A DNA stretch of 64,000 bases from Sphingobium lignivorans (GCF_014203955.1 NZ_JACHKA010000001.1:1426001-1490000); one strand, 5' to 3'; positions 17,764-26,219 are shown, counted from the stretch's first letter. Numbers and translations are program-made. Notes: a model not told the origin generated them from the sequence alone.

Positions 17764-18149
17764 GAGGCACCTATAGCCCTCTCCCTTTCAGGGGAGAGGG
17801 TTGGGAGGGGGGGAAGGAGCCGGGACTGGATTGCCGTCAGCACGCCTTCCAGATTGTCCATCACATCATTGTTCGCAAAACGGATCACGTCATAGCCTTG
17901 AGATTGCAGGAACGCCGATCGCTCGAAATCATATTTGACCTGCGATGCGTGGCTATCGCCGTCAAGTTCTATGACGAGCATCGGATTGCGCGCGGCAAAA
18001 TCCACGATGTAGCGTCCGATCACCTTCTGCCGGCGGAATTTGACGTCTTCAAAACGCTTCGCGCGCAATGCGAGCCACAGGCGCGTTTCGGCCTCGGTGG
18101 CGTTGGTGCGCATCGTTTTGGCGTGCGCGGTCAGGCGAGGGTCACGCAT
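17760..18149 (-). CDS. DUF559 endonuclease-like protein inserted between trpB and trpA
   Basis: 129 residues. Residues ~8-108 are a DUF559 domain, related to the very-short-patch-repair/type II endonuclease fold: TEAETRLWLALRAKRF, VKFRRQKVIGRYIVDFA, VIELDGDSHA and GYDVIRFANNDV. The conserved E, D and ELDG residues would be the metal site. The ATG at 18149 directly abuts a palindromic repeat that supplies its GGGAGAGGGG ribosome-binding site. The last ~17 residues (PPLPTLSPERERA) are encoded by an inverted copy of the same repeat, and its TGA overlaps trpA's ATG. Function unknown. The flanking repeats and position inside a conserved operon suggest an inserted cassette. Confidence 0.85.
   Translation of the reverse strand: MRDPRLTAHAKTMRTNATEAETRLWLALRAKRFEDVKFRRQKVIGRYIVDFAARNPMLVIELDGDSHASQVKYDFERSAFLQSQGYDVIRFANNDVMDNLEGVLTAIQSRLLPPLPTLSPERERAIGAS
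17775..17813. repeat. Palindromic repeat family C, copy 1
   Basis: 39 bases beginning AGCCCTCTCCC, then TTTCA, then GGGGAGAGGG, then TTGGGAGGGG. It is translated as the C-terminal tail of the DUF559 protein. It is inverted relative to copy 2 at 18150-18188. Confidence 0.9.
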
Positions 18150-18188
18150 GCCCCTCTCCCAACCCTCTCCCCTGAAGGGGAGAGGGCT
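18150..18188. repeat. Palindromic repeat family C, copy 2
   Basis: Reverse complement of copy 1 with a few changes: GCCCCTCTCCCAACCCTCTC, then CCCTGAAGGGGAGAGGGCT. It touches the start codon of the DUF559 gene and gives it a ribosome-binding site. It lies nine bases beyond the trpB stop. Confidence 0.9.
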
Positions 18189-18197
18189 TGAGGAAAG

Positions 18198-19454
18198 TCA
18201 TATCTCCGCTCCCAGCGCCTCGGCCACCGTGTAGATGTCCTTGTCGCCGCGGCCCGAGACGTTGACGACGATGATCTCGTCCTCGCGCATATCCAGTGCC
18301 TTGGTCTCCAGCGCCGCCAGGGCATGGGAGCTTTCCAGCGCGGGGATGATGCCCTCGGTGCGGCAGGTGAGCTGGAAGGCGTCGAGCGCCTGCCGGTCCG
18401 TCACGGGCAGATAGGTCACGCGGCCGCTCTCGTGCAGCCAGCTGTGCTCGGGGCCGATGCCGGGATAATCGAGGCCCGCCGAGATGCTGTGCGCCTCGGT
18501 GATCTGGCCGTCCTCGTCCTGCAGAAGATAGGTCTTGTTGCCGTGGAGGATGCCGGGCTTGCCGCCGGTGAGGCTGGCGGCATGCTGGCCGCTCTCGATG
18601 CCGTGGCCCGCCGCTTCCACGCCGACCATCGCGACGTCCGGATCGTCGAGAAAGGGGTGGAACAGGCCGATGGCGTTGGAGCCGCCGCCGACCGCCGCGA
18701 TCAGCAGATCGGGCAGGCGGCCTTCCGCCTTCATGATCTGCTCGCGCGTCTCCTTGCCGATGACGCTCTGGAAATCGCGCACCAGCTCGGGATAGGGGTG
18801 CGGGCCCGCCGCCGTGCCGATGATGTAGAAAGTATCATGGACGTTCGCGACCCAGTCGCGCAGCGCCTCGTTCATCGCGTCCTTGAGCGACTGCGATCCG
18901 CTGGTGACGGGGCGCACTTCCGCGCCGAGCAGCTTCATGCGGAAGACATTGGGCTGCTGCCGCTCGATGTCCTTGGCGCCCATGAAGATGGTGCAGGGCA
19001 GGCCGAAACGCGCGCAGACGGTGGCCGTCGCCACGCCATGCTGGCCGGCCCCCGTCTCGGCGATGATCCGCGTCTTGCCCATGCGGATGGCAAGCAGGAT
19101 CTGGCCGATGCAGTTGTTGATCTTGTGCGCGCCGGTGTGATTGAGCTCCTCGCGCTTGAAATAGATCTTCGCGCCGAAGCCGGGCTTGGCGCGCTCGCGA
19201 TAATAAGCCGTCAGCCGCTCGGCGAAATAAAGCGGCGAGGGGCGACCGACATAATGGGTCATCAGGCCGTTGAACTCGGCCTCGAAAGCCGGATCATCCT
19301 TGGCCGCGCGATACTCCCGCTCCAGGTCGAGGATCAGCGGCATCAGCGTTTCGGCGACATAGCGCCCGCCGAACGCGCCAAAATGGCCGCGCTCGTCAGG
19401 CAGTGCGCGCAGGGAATTGGGAAGAGTGCCGGAAGGGCTGGTCGCAGCAGTCAT
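18198..19454 (-). CDS. trpB: Tryptophan synthase beta chain
   Basis: 418 residues. PLP enzyme that condenses indole with serine to tryptophan. Visible are [13 protein letters not shown], the PLP lysine in [24 protein letters not shown], the phosphate-binding [12 protein letters not shown] and the C-terminal [11 protein letters not shown]. It lies downstream of trpF with a 101-base gap. Downstream, the DUF559 cassette separates it from trpA, whereas trpB and trpA usually abut or overlap. Confidence 0.97.
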   Translation of the reverse strand: MTAATSPSGTLPNSLRALPDERGHFGAFGGRYVAETLMPLILDLEREYRAAKDDPAFEAEFNGLMTHYVGRPSPLYFAERLTAYYRERAKPGFGAKIYFKREELNHTGAHKINNCIGQILLAIRMGKTRIIAETGAGQHGVATATVCARFGLPCTIFMGAKDIERQQPNVFRMKLLGAEVRPVTSGSQSLKDAMNEALRDWVANVHDTFYIIGTAAGPHPYPELVRDFQSVIGKETREQIMKAEGRLPDLLIAAVGGGSNAIGLFHPFLDDPDVAMVGVEAAGHGIESGQHAASLTGGKPGILHGNKTYLLQDEDGQITEAHSISAGLDYPGIGPEHSWLHESGRVTYLPVTDRQALDAFQLTCRTEGIIPALESSHALAALETKALDMREDEIIVVNVSGRGDKDIYTVAEALGAEI

Positions 19455-19555
19455 GGTCGTCTCGATCTCGCAGATATGTTGGTCCGTTCGCTTCAGTTCC
19501 TCAGGAAGCGATCAGCGCCATCGTACCCCGACGCGCCCGGCATGAGCGGTGATCC

Positions 19556-20200
19556 TCAACATCGCGAGACCGCTTCGCAGAAAGCCGCGATCCTGTCCAT
19601 ATCCTTGATCCCCGGCGCGCTCTCGACGCCGGAGGAGACATCGACGAGCGGCGCGCCGGTGAGGCGGAGGGCGTGCGCGACATTGTCCGCGTCCAGCCCG
19701 CCCGAAAGGCCCCAGGGCAAGGGTGGGCGGTGGCCGGCGAGGAGCGTCCAGTCGAAACGATGGCCCATGCCGCCGGGCAGCGCCGCGCCCTCGGGCGTCT
19801 TCGCGTCGAAGAGCAGCCGGTCCGCCGCCCCGGCATAGGCATTGCCGGCGGCGAGATCGGCAGCGCTCTTGACCGGAATGGCCTTCCAGGTTTCGAGCCC
19901 GGTGCGCTGGCGGATCGCCGCGACGCGGGCGGGCTCCTCCCTGCCGTGGAGCTGGAGGACATGCAGGCCACCCGCCGCGATCAGCGCATCGATGATGGCA
20001 TCGTCCGGATCGACGAGCACGGCGACGCGCGCGACATGCTCGGGCACGCGCGGCGCCAGATCGGCCAGCGCGGCCGGCGCGAGATGGCGCGGGCTGCGCG
20101 GAAAATGGACGAAGCCGACATGGCTCGCGCCGCCGCGCATGGCAGCGTCGATCGCATCGGGGGTGCGGACCCCGCAGATCTTGATGGCGACTTGCGACAT
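19556..20200 (-). CDS. trpF: Phosphoribosylanthranilate isomerase
   Basis: 214 residues, TIM barrel. It isomerises N-(5'-phosphoribosyl)anthranilate to CdRP in tryptophan synthesis. Visible are the catalytic Cys in IKICGVRTPDA, LQLHGRE, the catalytic Asp in LLFDAKTPEG, and the phosphate-binding LSGGLDADNV and VDVSSGVE. It is the first recognisable gene of the trpF-trpB-(DUF559)-trpA-accD-folC set. The 580 bases upstream hold repeats only. Confidence 0.96.
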   Translation of the reverse strand: MSQVAIKICGVRTPDAIDAAMRGGASHVGFVHFPRSPRHLAPAALADLAPRVPEHVARVAVLVDPDDAIIDALIAAGGLHVLQLHGREEPARVAAIRQRTGLETWKAIPVKSAADLAAGNAYAGAADRLLFDAKTPEGAALPGGMGHRFDWTLLAGHRPPLPWGLSGGLDADNVAHALRLTGAPLVDVSSGVESAPGIKDMDRIAAFCEAVSRC

Positions 20201-20363
20201 GAACGGCCTTTGATGAGGAGCATCATGGCGCCGCAGGGCAGCGCCGCGGCCCCGTTAGAGCATTTCCGCGCCGGATGGAAACATCCTGCGCGATGGAGGG
20301 GCGGGGCTAGGGCGCGGGCGGGGGAGGGGATTTCACGCGGCATGCGAATTCCGAGCTCTACGA

Positions 20364-20428
20364 GCGTCCGCTTTCAAGGGTCGCTGAGAGCGGTCGGAAA
20401 GGCAGCTAAGGGGTGGGGAGCGGACATT
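20364..20428. repeat. Repeat family D, copy 1
   Basis: About 65 bases beginning GCGTCCGCTTTCAAGGG and ending GGGGAGCGGACATT, so the ends are inverted (CCGCTTTC / GAGCGGAC). A diverged copy is at 33329-33394. It lies in the trpF-tetR gap beside family B and E elements. Confidence 0.6.
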
Positions 20429-20438
20429 TCCACTTTTC

Positions 20439-20525
20439 GTCATTCCCGCGCACGCGGGAATCCAGTTACACCCCGGCGCTCGTACGCGATGTCTCAGCTG
20501 GATTCCCGCGTGCGCGGGAATGACG
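20439..20525. repeat. Repeat family B (REP doublet), copy 1
   Basis: 87 bases made of two short palindromes, CATTCCCGCGCACGCGGGAA and TTCCCGCGTGCGCGGGAATG, around a 45-base core containing CCCCGGCGCTCGTACG. An inverted copy with the same core is at 48257-48341. Confidence 0.9.
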
Positions 20526-20679
20526 ATTTAAGGGGAAGATGACGTCTCTCCGGAAAGTCTTCTTCAGGACGAAAGCCCCCAGAACCCGACATCAAACAGC
20601 CCGCTCGAGTTTGTCCATGCCGCCTAAAAAAGCGCGCTTCTGGTTCCCTCCAAGTCCGCGAATCTGTCCACGCAATCCG

Positions 20680-20784
20680 AGGGCTGATCGATATTCATTG
20701 CATCCGTTGAACGGGCACCCGTCCTGCCAACACGTTGTTCTGGGGAGGCGACGCGCTCCAGAGGTTGAATGTCGATCAGCCCTA
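20680..20784. mobile_element. MITE-like element, family E copy 2
   Basis: 105 bases with the same ends as the element at 15955: AGGGCTGATCGATATTCA on the left and TGAATGTCGATCAGCCCTA on the right. The interior is unrelated to copy 1 and has little self-complementarity. As in copy 1, the right end coincides with the 3' end of a minus-strand gene, here tetR, whose TAG stop (20782-20784) is formed by the element's terminal CCCTA. Confidence 0.6.
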
Positions 20785-21351
20785 TGATGTCGCCGGATGG
20801 CCGAGGCCGCTTACCAGCGCGTCGAGGCCGATGGTGAAGGTCGAATCGAAGTCCATGATCTGGCGCAGGAAATCGCGCATGGGGCCGTTCGTCTCGAAAG
20901 TGGTCCAGCCCAGGGTGAAGGAAATGACCACGGCCTGATGGGCGAGGGCCTGCTTGACGTCGAGCCCCAGCGCGGTGAGTGGCGCGGCGATCCTGCCGGC
21001 CTGTGCGTCGGGGTCTGCCGGGGCCATCGGCCGGGCGATCGCGCATAATCTGGCGCCGTCGCGATGCGATGCGAGGCTGGCATGGAGCGCGCGGCCGAAT
21101 TGCCCGAGCCATTCGCGCCAGTCCCGCGCCGCGCCCGCGCCGGCATAAGCCGCCCCATAAATGGCGCCCGCCATCAGGCCGAGCAGCTCGGCCTTGTCCG
21201 CGACATGCCAGTAGAGCGCCGGTGCCTGCACATCCAGACGGGCGGCGAGACGGCGCATGCTCAGGCTCTCCAGCCCCTCATCCTGCAACAGGCGGAAGGC
21301 CTCGGCCACGATCTGGTCACGCGTGAGGCTGGGCAATGGACGATGGGCCAT
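20782..21351 (-). CDS. TetR family transcriptional repressor (tetracycline-repressor-type C-terminus)
   Basis: 189 residues. The N-terminal helix-turn-helix is TRDQIVAEAFRLLQDEGLES, then SMRRLAARLDVQAPALYWHV, with the ALYWHV segment typical of TetR class proteins. The rest matches the TetR_C ligand-binding domain (LGWTTFETNGP). It is divergent from the Rieske oxygenase gene, with a 75-base intergenic region holding a perfect palindrome (21369-21383). It therefore probably represses itself and the oxygenase. The ligand is unknown. The stop codon lies in the end of a family E element. Confidence 0.85.
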   Translation of the reverse strand: MAHRPLPSLTRDQIVAEAFRLLQDEGLESLSMRRLAARLDVQAPALYWHVADKAELLGLMAGAIYGAAYAGAGAARDWREWLGQFGRALHASLASHRDGARLCAIARPMAPADPDAQAGRIAAPLTALGLDVKQALAHQAVVISFTLGWTTFETNGPMRDFLRQIMDFDSTFTIGLDALVSGLGHPATS

Positions 21352-21361
21352 GGCGCAAGCC

Positions 21362-21390
21362 TTGACTCCTTAACAGTGTTAAGTCAACAT
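21362..21390. promoter_or_regulatory. Divergent promoter and TetR-type operator
   Basis: The 15-base palindrome CTTAACAGTGTTAAG (21369-21383) is framed by TTGACT on one side and AGTCAA on the other. TTGACT at 21362-21367 could be the -35 element of the oxygenase gene, with a weak CAACAT 17 bases on. The palindrome would sit between -35 and -10, a classic TetR operator position, 18 bases from the tetR start codon. Confidence 0.6.
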
Positions 21391-21425
21391 TGGCGGCGTG
21401 GAGAAGGAAGCCGGAGAGCAGGATC

Positions 21426-22478
21426 ATGACCTATGTTCGCAATGCCTGGTATGTGGCCGGCTGGGCGCAGGAGCTGAAGGCCGACACGCCGTTCGCGATC
21501 ACCATCCTCGGGGAGCGGATCGTGATCTGGCGGACCGCCTCCGGCGCGATCCATGCGCTGGAGGATCGCTGCGTGCACCGGCTGGCGCCGCTTTCGCTCG
21601 GCCGCTGCGAAGGCGAGCGGCTGCGGTGCATGTATCACGGGCTGCTGTTCGACCCGGACGGCCGCGTGGTCGAGATGCCGGGGCAGGACCGGATCCCGCC
21701 GCAGGCCCGCGTCAGGCATTATCCGGTGATTGCACGGCACAGCTGGCTGTGGGTCTGGATGGGCGACCCCGCGCGGGCGGACGAAAGCCTCATCCCGCCG
21801 GCCGTGGGACTGGACCATCCGGACTATATCCTCGGCCATGGCCAGCTCGATTATGCGGCCGAAGCCCGGCTGATCAACGACAATCTGCTCGATTTCAGCC
21901 ATCTGACCTTCGTCCATGCCAACAGCTTCGGGGCCGGCCCGCAATTCGCCGAGACCCCCGCCCGGATCACCCCGCTCGACCGGGGTATCCGCTATGAGCG
22001 GTGGACGGAGAATTCGATCGGAACGGCGTCCCGCAGGAGCCCCGAGCCCATGGACAGCTTCATGACCTATGATTTCCTGATCCCGGGCGTGCTGCTCATG
22101 ACCGGCGGCGTCTTCCCGCTGGGCACCGCCAGGGAATGCGATTTCGGCACGCCGGACTATGACAGGGCCGTGAGCGGCGTCACTTTCACCAGCCAGGCCG
22201 TGACGCCGATGGCGGGGAAAACGGCGCGCTATTTCTTCTCCTGGGGCCCGCACCGCAGCCATGGGGACGCGGCCCTACGCGATATGCTGATGGGCATTGC
22301 CGGTCAGGCCTTCGACGAGGACAAGGTCATGATCGAAGCCCAGCAGCAGGTCATCGACATGACGCCGGACCCGCAAGTGATGCCCACCGTGCATGATCGC
22401 GGCGTGACGCTGTTCAACCGGCTGGTCGAGAAGCTGGCGCGGGAAGAGCGCACGGAGATGCTGGCGGCCGCGGAGTAA
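21426..22478 (+). CDS. Rieske [2Fe-2S] non-heme iron oxygenase, vanillate O-demethylase oxygenase-like
   Basis: 350 residues from ATG 21426. The Rieske domain at ~1-110 has the cluster ligands in CVHRLAPLSLG and CMYHG. The catalytic domain has the mononuclear iron motif NDNLLDFSHLTFVH. Length and motifs match the VanA/toluenesulfonate (TsaM) class that O-demethylates or hydroxylates aromatic acids. No reductase or ferredoxin gene is adjacent, so an electron donor must be encoded elsewhere. Control by the divergent TetR is likely. The substrate cannot be assigned. Confidence 0.88.
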   Translation: MTYVRNAWYVAGWAQELKADTPFAITILGERIVIWRTASGAIHALEDRCVHRLAPLSLGRCEGERLRCMYHGLLFDPDGRVVEMPGQDRIPPQARVRHYPVIARHSWLWVWMGDPARADESLIPPAVGLDHPDYILGHGQLDYAAEARLINDNLLDFSHLTFVHANSFGAGPQFAETPARITPLDRGIRYERWTENSIGTASRRSPEPMDSFMTYDFLIPGVLLMTGGVFPLGTARECDFGTPDYDRAVSGVTFTSQAVTPMAGKTARYFFSWGPHRSHGDAALRDMLMGIAGQAFDEDKVMIEAQQQVIDMTPDPQVMPTVHDRGVTLFNRLVEKLAREERTEMLAAAE

Positions 22479-22515
22479 AGCCCCGGCAAAGGGCGCGGCG
22501 GACCCTTCGCGCTTC

Positions 22516-23073
22516 TCAGCCGCCGATCATCGCGGCGCCGAGGAGGAGAAGCATCTTCACGTCGACGGCATAGCCTTCCTCCCGGCGCGCGGCGAGCCAG
22601 GGCTCCAGCTCGCCCAGCGGCACGCGGTGGACGCGAATGTCCTCGCCCGGGACGCCGCCGCCCGCGCCGACCCGGTGCAGGTCCAGCGCGCGGAAGAGCC
22701 GGAAGCTCTCCGAGACCATGCCGGGCGAACTCCAGAAACGGCCGAGATCGATCATGCGGCCCGCGCGATAGCCCGTCTCTTCCTCCAGTTCGCGCATGGC
22801 GGCGAGGGCAGGGGATTCGTCCGCGCCTTCATCCCCCACCAGCCCGGCGGGGAGCTCGATGCAGCGCCGCTCGAGGGGGACGCGGAACTGATCGACCAGA
22901 ATGACGTGGCGGCCGTCCGGCGCTTCGTCGATGGCGAGGATGACCGCTGCGCCGATGCCGCGCGCGCGGCTGACATATTCCCAGCGGCCGCGCCGCCGGG
23001 CCGCGATGAAGCGCCCTTCCCACATGGTCTCCACGGGCTGGCGCAGCTCGTCCTCGGGCGTGAGGTCGCTCAC
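22516..23073 (-). CDS. NUDIX hydrolase, ADP-ribose pyrophosphatase-like
   Basis: 185 residues. The Nudix box (G x5 E x7 RE x2 EE x GY) is complete: G in GDEGADE, then [17 protein letters not shown]. The upstream [11 protein letters not shown] and preceding beta-strands resemble ADP-ribose and sugar-nucleotide pyrophosphatases. The start is GTG 23073, overlapping the stop of the preceding TPM-domain gene (GTGA). Last gene of the lemA operon; the substrate is not determined. Confidence 0.88.
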   Translation of the reverse strand: MSDLTPEDELRQPVETMWEGRFIAARRRGRWEYVSRARGIGAAVILAIDEAPDGRHVILVDQFRVPLERRCIELPAGLVGDEGADESPALAAMRELEEETGYRAGRMIDLGRFWSSPGMVSESFRLFRALDLHRVGAGGGVPGEDIRVHRVPLGELEPWLAARREEGYAVDVKMLLLLGAAMIGG

Positions 23074-23753
23074 AGCTCGATCAGCCGGTCGGGCAGTTCA
23101 TTGGGATTGTCCACGCTCTTGGGACAATGGGCAGCGAGGATGACGCCGGCCTTCTCGATCGCCCGCACCATGCCCTGCGCGACCCGGCCCTCGCGCACTT
23201 CGTCGATCAGCGCGGCCATGGCGTCGCCCCAGGCTTCCGGCGAGACGGCTGCGGCGATGGTCTCGTCCGCCACGATCTCGGCGCGGTGCTCGTCGAGCGA
23301 GAGATACAGCAGCACGCCGGTGAGCCGCGCGGTGCGTGCCTCGGCAGCGGTGCGGAACAGCAGCAGGGCGCGCCGCCGCACCCGGCGCGACTTGGTGGCG
23401 CCCGGCGTCACCAGCATGCGCAGCGCCGGAATGGCAAGCAGATAGCGCACCGCGAGGAAGATGAGGATCATGTTGCCGAGCAGGAACAGCAGCAGCATGC
23501 GCAGGGGAAGGGCATGGGTCCACTCGCCCAGCAGCCGGATCAGCATCGTCTCGTAGAAGACCGGGAAGGCCGCCGCGAAGGCCGGGACGAGCAGGGCGCA
23601 CAGCACGGCCCAGTGGAGCCCGACGTCATGATAGGCATCCGAGCGGCGCGCGACGATCGTCACGATCTCGGCATCGGTGTGCTGCTCGGCCCGCCCGATC
23701 GCCTCGGTGACGATGCGGTGATCGGCCTCGCTCATGGATATGCGCTTGCCCAT
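23070..23753 (-). CDS. TPM-domain membrane protein
   Basis: 227 residues from ATG 23753, overlapping the TAA of the preceding gene (TAATG). The frame is open further upstream, but that stretch only antisenses a glycine-rich tail. The N-terminus ([32 protein letters not shown]) is the start of a TPM fold. Two to three hydrophobic helices follow ([37 protein letters not shown]), then the rest of the TPM domain. TPM proteins are implicated in photosystem repair and phosphatase activity in plants; the bacterial role is unclear. Confidence 0.8.
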   Translation of the reverse strand: MGKRISMSEADHRIVTEAIGRAEQHTDAEIVTIVARRSDAYHDVGLHWAVLCALLVPAFAAAFPVFYETMLIRLLGEWTHALPLRMLLLFLLGNMILIFLAVRYLLAIPALRMLVTPGATKSRRVRRRALLLFRTAAEARTARLTGVLLYLSLDEHRAEIVADETIAAAVSPEAWGDAMAALIDEVREGRVAQGMVRAIEKAGVILAAHCPKSVDNPNELPDRLIEL

Positions 23754-24580
23754 TACCAGCCTCCGCTCGCGCCGCCGCCGCCGAAGCTGCCGCCTCCGCC
23801 GCCGAATCCGCCGCCGCCACCGCCGCCCCATCCGCCGCCATTGCCCCAGCCGCCACCGCCGCCGTCACGATCCCGGAAGGCCTCGCGCAGCGCCGCCTCG
23901 GCGCCCCAGATGATGATCGGGTGAATGCCGCCACGATAGCGCCGGCCGCCGCGCAGGCGCCCGAGCAGGGGCAGCAGCACGAACAGGAAGATGAAGATCA
24001 GGAAGATGACGGCGGGCCCGATGCCGTCCGCCTTGCCGCTGCGCTGGCTCTGGCTAGCCTGCGCGGCCAGCTTGCGCTGTTCCTCGGGCGGGAGCTCGAT
24101 GATGCGGCTGATCTCGTCCACCCCGGCGCGAATGCCGCCGGCCATGTCGCCGGCCTTGAAGCGCGGCGTGATGACGTCCCGGATGATCCGGCCGGAAAGG
24201 GCATCGGTCAGCACCGGTTCCAGCCCGTAGCCCACCTCGATGCGCAGCCGCCGCTCATTGGGGGCGACGAGCAGGATGACGCCGTTGTTGCGCTCCGCCT
24301 CGCCGATGCCCCAGGCGCGGCCGAGCCGGTAGCCATAATCGGCGATGTCATAGCCTTCCAGGCTGGGCACCGTCGCGACGACGAGCTGCCGGCCGGTGGT
24401 TTGCTCCAGCGCTTCCGATTTCTGCGTGATGGCCTCGACCGTCGCCGGATCGAGCAGGCCGGCCGCATCCACGACACGGCCGGTGAGCGGCGGGAAGCTC
24501 TGCGCCAGCGCCGCCCCGGAGGGCAGCGCCAGCAGCAGCAGGGCCATCATGGCCAGCCAGAGGCGGGGGAGCGCGTTCAT
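23753..24580 (-). CDS. TPM-domain protein with signal peptide and glycine-rich tail (YgcG-like)
   Basis: 275 residues if started at ATG 24580; a TTG at 24607 is possible. MNALPRLWLAMMALLLLALP begins a signal peptide ending ALAQ. The TPM domain (GRVVDAAGLLDPATVEAITQ; YGYRLGRAWGIGEAERNNGV) is exported. A single membrane helix (AVIFLIFIFLFVLLPLLG) follows at ~195-215, then a cytoplasmic Gly/Trp/Phe-rich tail. This is the YgcG architecture commonly found beside lemA. Downstream TPM and Nudix genes overlap it. Confidence 0.85.
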   Translation of the reverse strand: MNALPRLWLAMMALLLLALPSGAALAQSFPPLTGRVVDAAGLLDPATVEAITQKSEALEQTTGRQLVVATVPSLEGYDIADYGYRLGRAWGIGEAERNNGVILLVAPNERRLRIEVGYGLEPVLTDALSGRIIRDVITPRFKAGDMAGGIRAGVDEISRIIELPPEEQRKLAAQASQSQRSGKADGIGPAVIFLIFIFLFVLLPLLGRLRGGRRYRGGIHPIIIWGAEAALREAFRDRDGGGGGWGNGGGWGGGGGGGFGGGGGSFGGGGASGGW

Positions 24581-24617
24581 CGCGTCGAGCAGGCGCCTTG
24601 TCGCCAAGGCTGCGCGC

Positions 24618-25235
24618 TCAGCTTCCGTTGAACATCGCGCCGACGTCGGGCGCGGTGTCGGCGCCGGCCTTGGCCTCGAACGGCGTCAGCGGCTTGGCGC
24701 CATGGATGAGCTTCGCCCCGATCATCTCCGGGAAGGTGCGGATGCGCGTGTTATAGTCCTGCACGGCCGCGTTATAGTCGCGGATGGTGATGTTGATGCG
24801 GTTCTCGGTGCCCTCAAGCTGCGTCATGAGATCCGCGAAGCGCGCCTGGCTCTTGAGCTCGGGATATTGCTCGACAGTGACGAGCAGGCGCCCGAGCGAG
24901 CTGCTGACATTCGCCTGCGCGGACTGGAAGGCCTCCACCTTGGCGGGATCGGACAGGTCGTCCGGCGTGAGCTGGACCTGCGTGGCGGAGGCGCGGGCCT
25001 GGATCACGCCTTCCAGCGTGCTCTGCTCGATATTGGCGGCATTGCGCGCGACGGCAACGAGATTGGGAATGAGATCGGCCCGGCGCTGGTAGGCCGCCTG
25101 CACGTCCGCCCATTTCGCCTTGGCATTCTCCTCGGCGGTCGGCACGGAATTGATCCCGCAAGCCGCGAGCGCCAGCGGCAGCAGCAGCGCGACGAAAGCG
25201 CGGAGCAGACGGGTGGGAGAGTGACGGGAAGCCAT
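24618..25235 (-). CDS. lemA: LemA family lipoprotein
   Basis: 205 residues from ATG 25235, with GAGGA nine bases upstream; a TTG at 25244 is less likely. The N-terminal signal ends in the lipobox LALAAC. The LemA signature is clear: QAAYQRRADLIPNLVAVARN, then a coiled helical bundle, EQYPELKSQARFADLMTQLE, and NRINITIRDYNAAVQDYNTR near the C-terminus. First gene of the lemA-TPM-TPM-Nudix operon. LemA function is poorly known; the pairing with TPM proteins is conserved in many bacteria. Confidence 0.93.
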   Translation of the reverse strand: MASRHSPTRLLRAFVALLLPLALAACGINSVPTAEENAKAKWADVQAAYQRRADLIPNLVAVARNAANIEQSTLEGVIQARASATQVQLTPDDLSDPAKVEAFQSAQANVSSSLGRLLVTVEQYPELKSQARFADLMTQLEGTENRINITIRDYNAAVQDYNTRIRTFPEMIGAKLIHGAKPLTPFEAKAGADTAPDVGAMFNGS

Positions 25236-25371
25236 CGCGGTCAATCCTCTTCAAGAGCGGTGTATCGCCAGAGTGATACGCTAAATAGGCGGTTGATCGA
25301 CCACTCGCAACGAGATTAGCTCTAGGCGCTTCGCGGGCGGCACGGTGCCGGCCAAACTGGGAGGAAAAACC

Positions 25372-25806
25372 ATGCTCTCCGAATTCAAGGCATTCATCGC
25401 GCGCGGCAATGTGCTCGATCTGGCGGTCGGCGTCATCATCGGCGCGGCATTCGGCGCCATCGTCAGTTCGCTGACCGAGGACGTCATCATGCCGGTGATC
25501 GGCCTCATCCTGGGCGGTCTCGACTTCTCCAACCACTTCCTCGTGCTCGGCGCGGCGCCCGAAGGCACGCCCCGGACGCTCGAAGCGATGAAGGAAGCCA
25601 ATGTCGCGGTGCTCGCTTATGGCAGCTTCGTCACGGCCGTCATCAAGTTCCTCATCCTCGCCTTCGTGATCTTCCTGATCGTGCGCCAGGCCAACCGCCT
25701 GCTGGGGCGGCTCAAGGAAGAGGAAAAGAAGGAGGAGGCAGCCGCCCCGAGCGGCCCCACCGAGATCGAGCTGCTGGCCGAAATTCGCGACGCGCTGAAG
25801 AAGTAA
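25372..25806 (+). CDS. mscL: Large-conductance mechanosensitive channel
   Basis: 144 residues from ATG 25372, with GGGAGGA ahead. Pentameric inner-membrane channel that opens under turgor stress. [20 protein letters not shown] and [20 protein letters not shown] form the N-terminal helix and TM1 pore. TM2 is [19 protein letters not shown], and a charged cytoplasmic helix (EEEKKEE then a final [11 protein letters not shown]) follows. Divergent from lemA; terminator downstream. Confidence 0.96.
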   Translation: MLSEFKAFIARGNVLDLAVGVIIGAAFGAIVSSLTEDVIMPVIGLILGGLDFSNHFLVLGAAPEGTPRTLEAMKEANVAVLAYGSFVTAVIKFLILAFVIFLIVRQANRLLGRLKEEEKKEEAAAPSGPTEIELLAEIRDALKK

Positions 25807-25832
25807 TCTCGCTTCGTCCCGCAACGAGGGCG

Positions 25833-25875
25833 GCTCGCCGCTGCGCCAAGAACCTTACGCCCGGCGAGCGCTTTT
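25833..25875 (+). terminator. Probable mscL terminator
   Basis: Perfect 8-bp stem GCTCGCCG (25833-25840) and CGGCGAGC (25862-25869) with a 21-base loop, followed by GCTTTTG. The loop is long and the T-run short, so termination may be partial. Confidence 0.5.
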
Positions 25876-25920
25876 GTTTCCCGTCCCGTCAACGTGCGGG
25901 CAACAACAGGAGACTGACGC

Positions 25921-26187
25921 GTGAAACCCTTTATGATCATCGCCGCCATGACCTCGGCCCTGGCATTGGCGGCCTGCGATTCCCAGCAGGCGCAGAACGT
26001 CGAAGAAGCCTATGACAATCAGGCGGACATGATCGATAACCAGGCCGACCAGCTCGAGCAGGCCAGCGACAACATGACCGGCGCGGCCGCAGCCAATGCC
26101 GAGAACCGCGTGGACGCCTTGGAGAACCGGGCCGACGCCGTTCGCAACATGGGCGACGAAAAGGCCGACGCCATCGACGGCCACTGA
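25921..26187 (+). CDS. Small acidic lipoprotein
   Basis: 88 residues starting at GTG 25921 behind AGGAGA. MKPFMIIAAMTSALALAAC is a lipoprotein signal. The mature part is one acidic amphipathic helix rich in Asn/Gln/Asp (DNQADMIDNQADQLEQASDN, NRADAVRN), resembling an Lpp-like coiled coil. Such short helical lipoproteins are common in sphingomonads, with unknown role. Followed by a terminator and then ssrA. Confidence 0.8.
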   Translation: MKPFMIIAAMTSALALAACDSQQAQNVEEAYDNQADMIDNQADQLEQASDNMTGAAAANAENRVDALENRADAVRNMGDEKADAIDGH

Positions 26188-26219
26188 ACGAAGACCTGGA
26201 AACGAAGGGATCGATGAAC

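Noticed and set aside
20340-20530. Possible CRISPR array
   Set aside because: The palindromic units are only paired, not regularly spaced with unique spacers; they are REP-type doublets.
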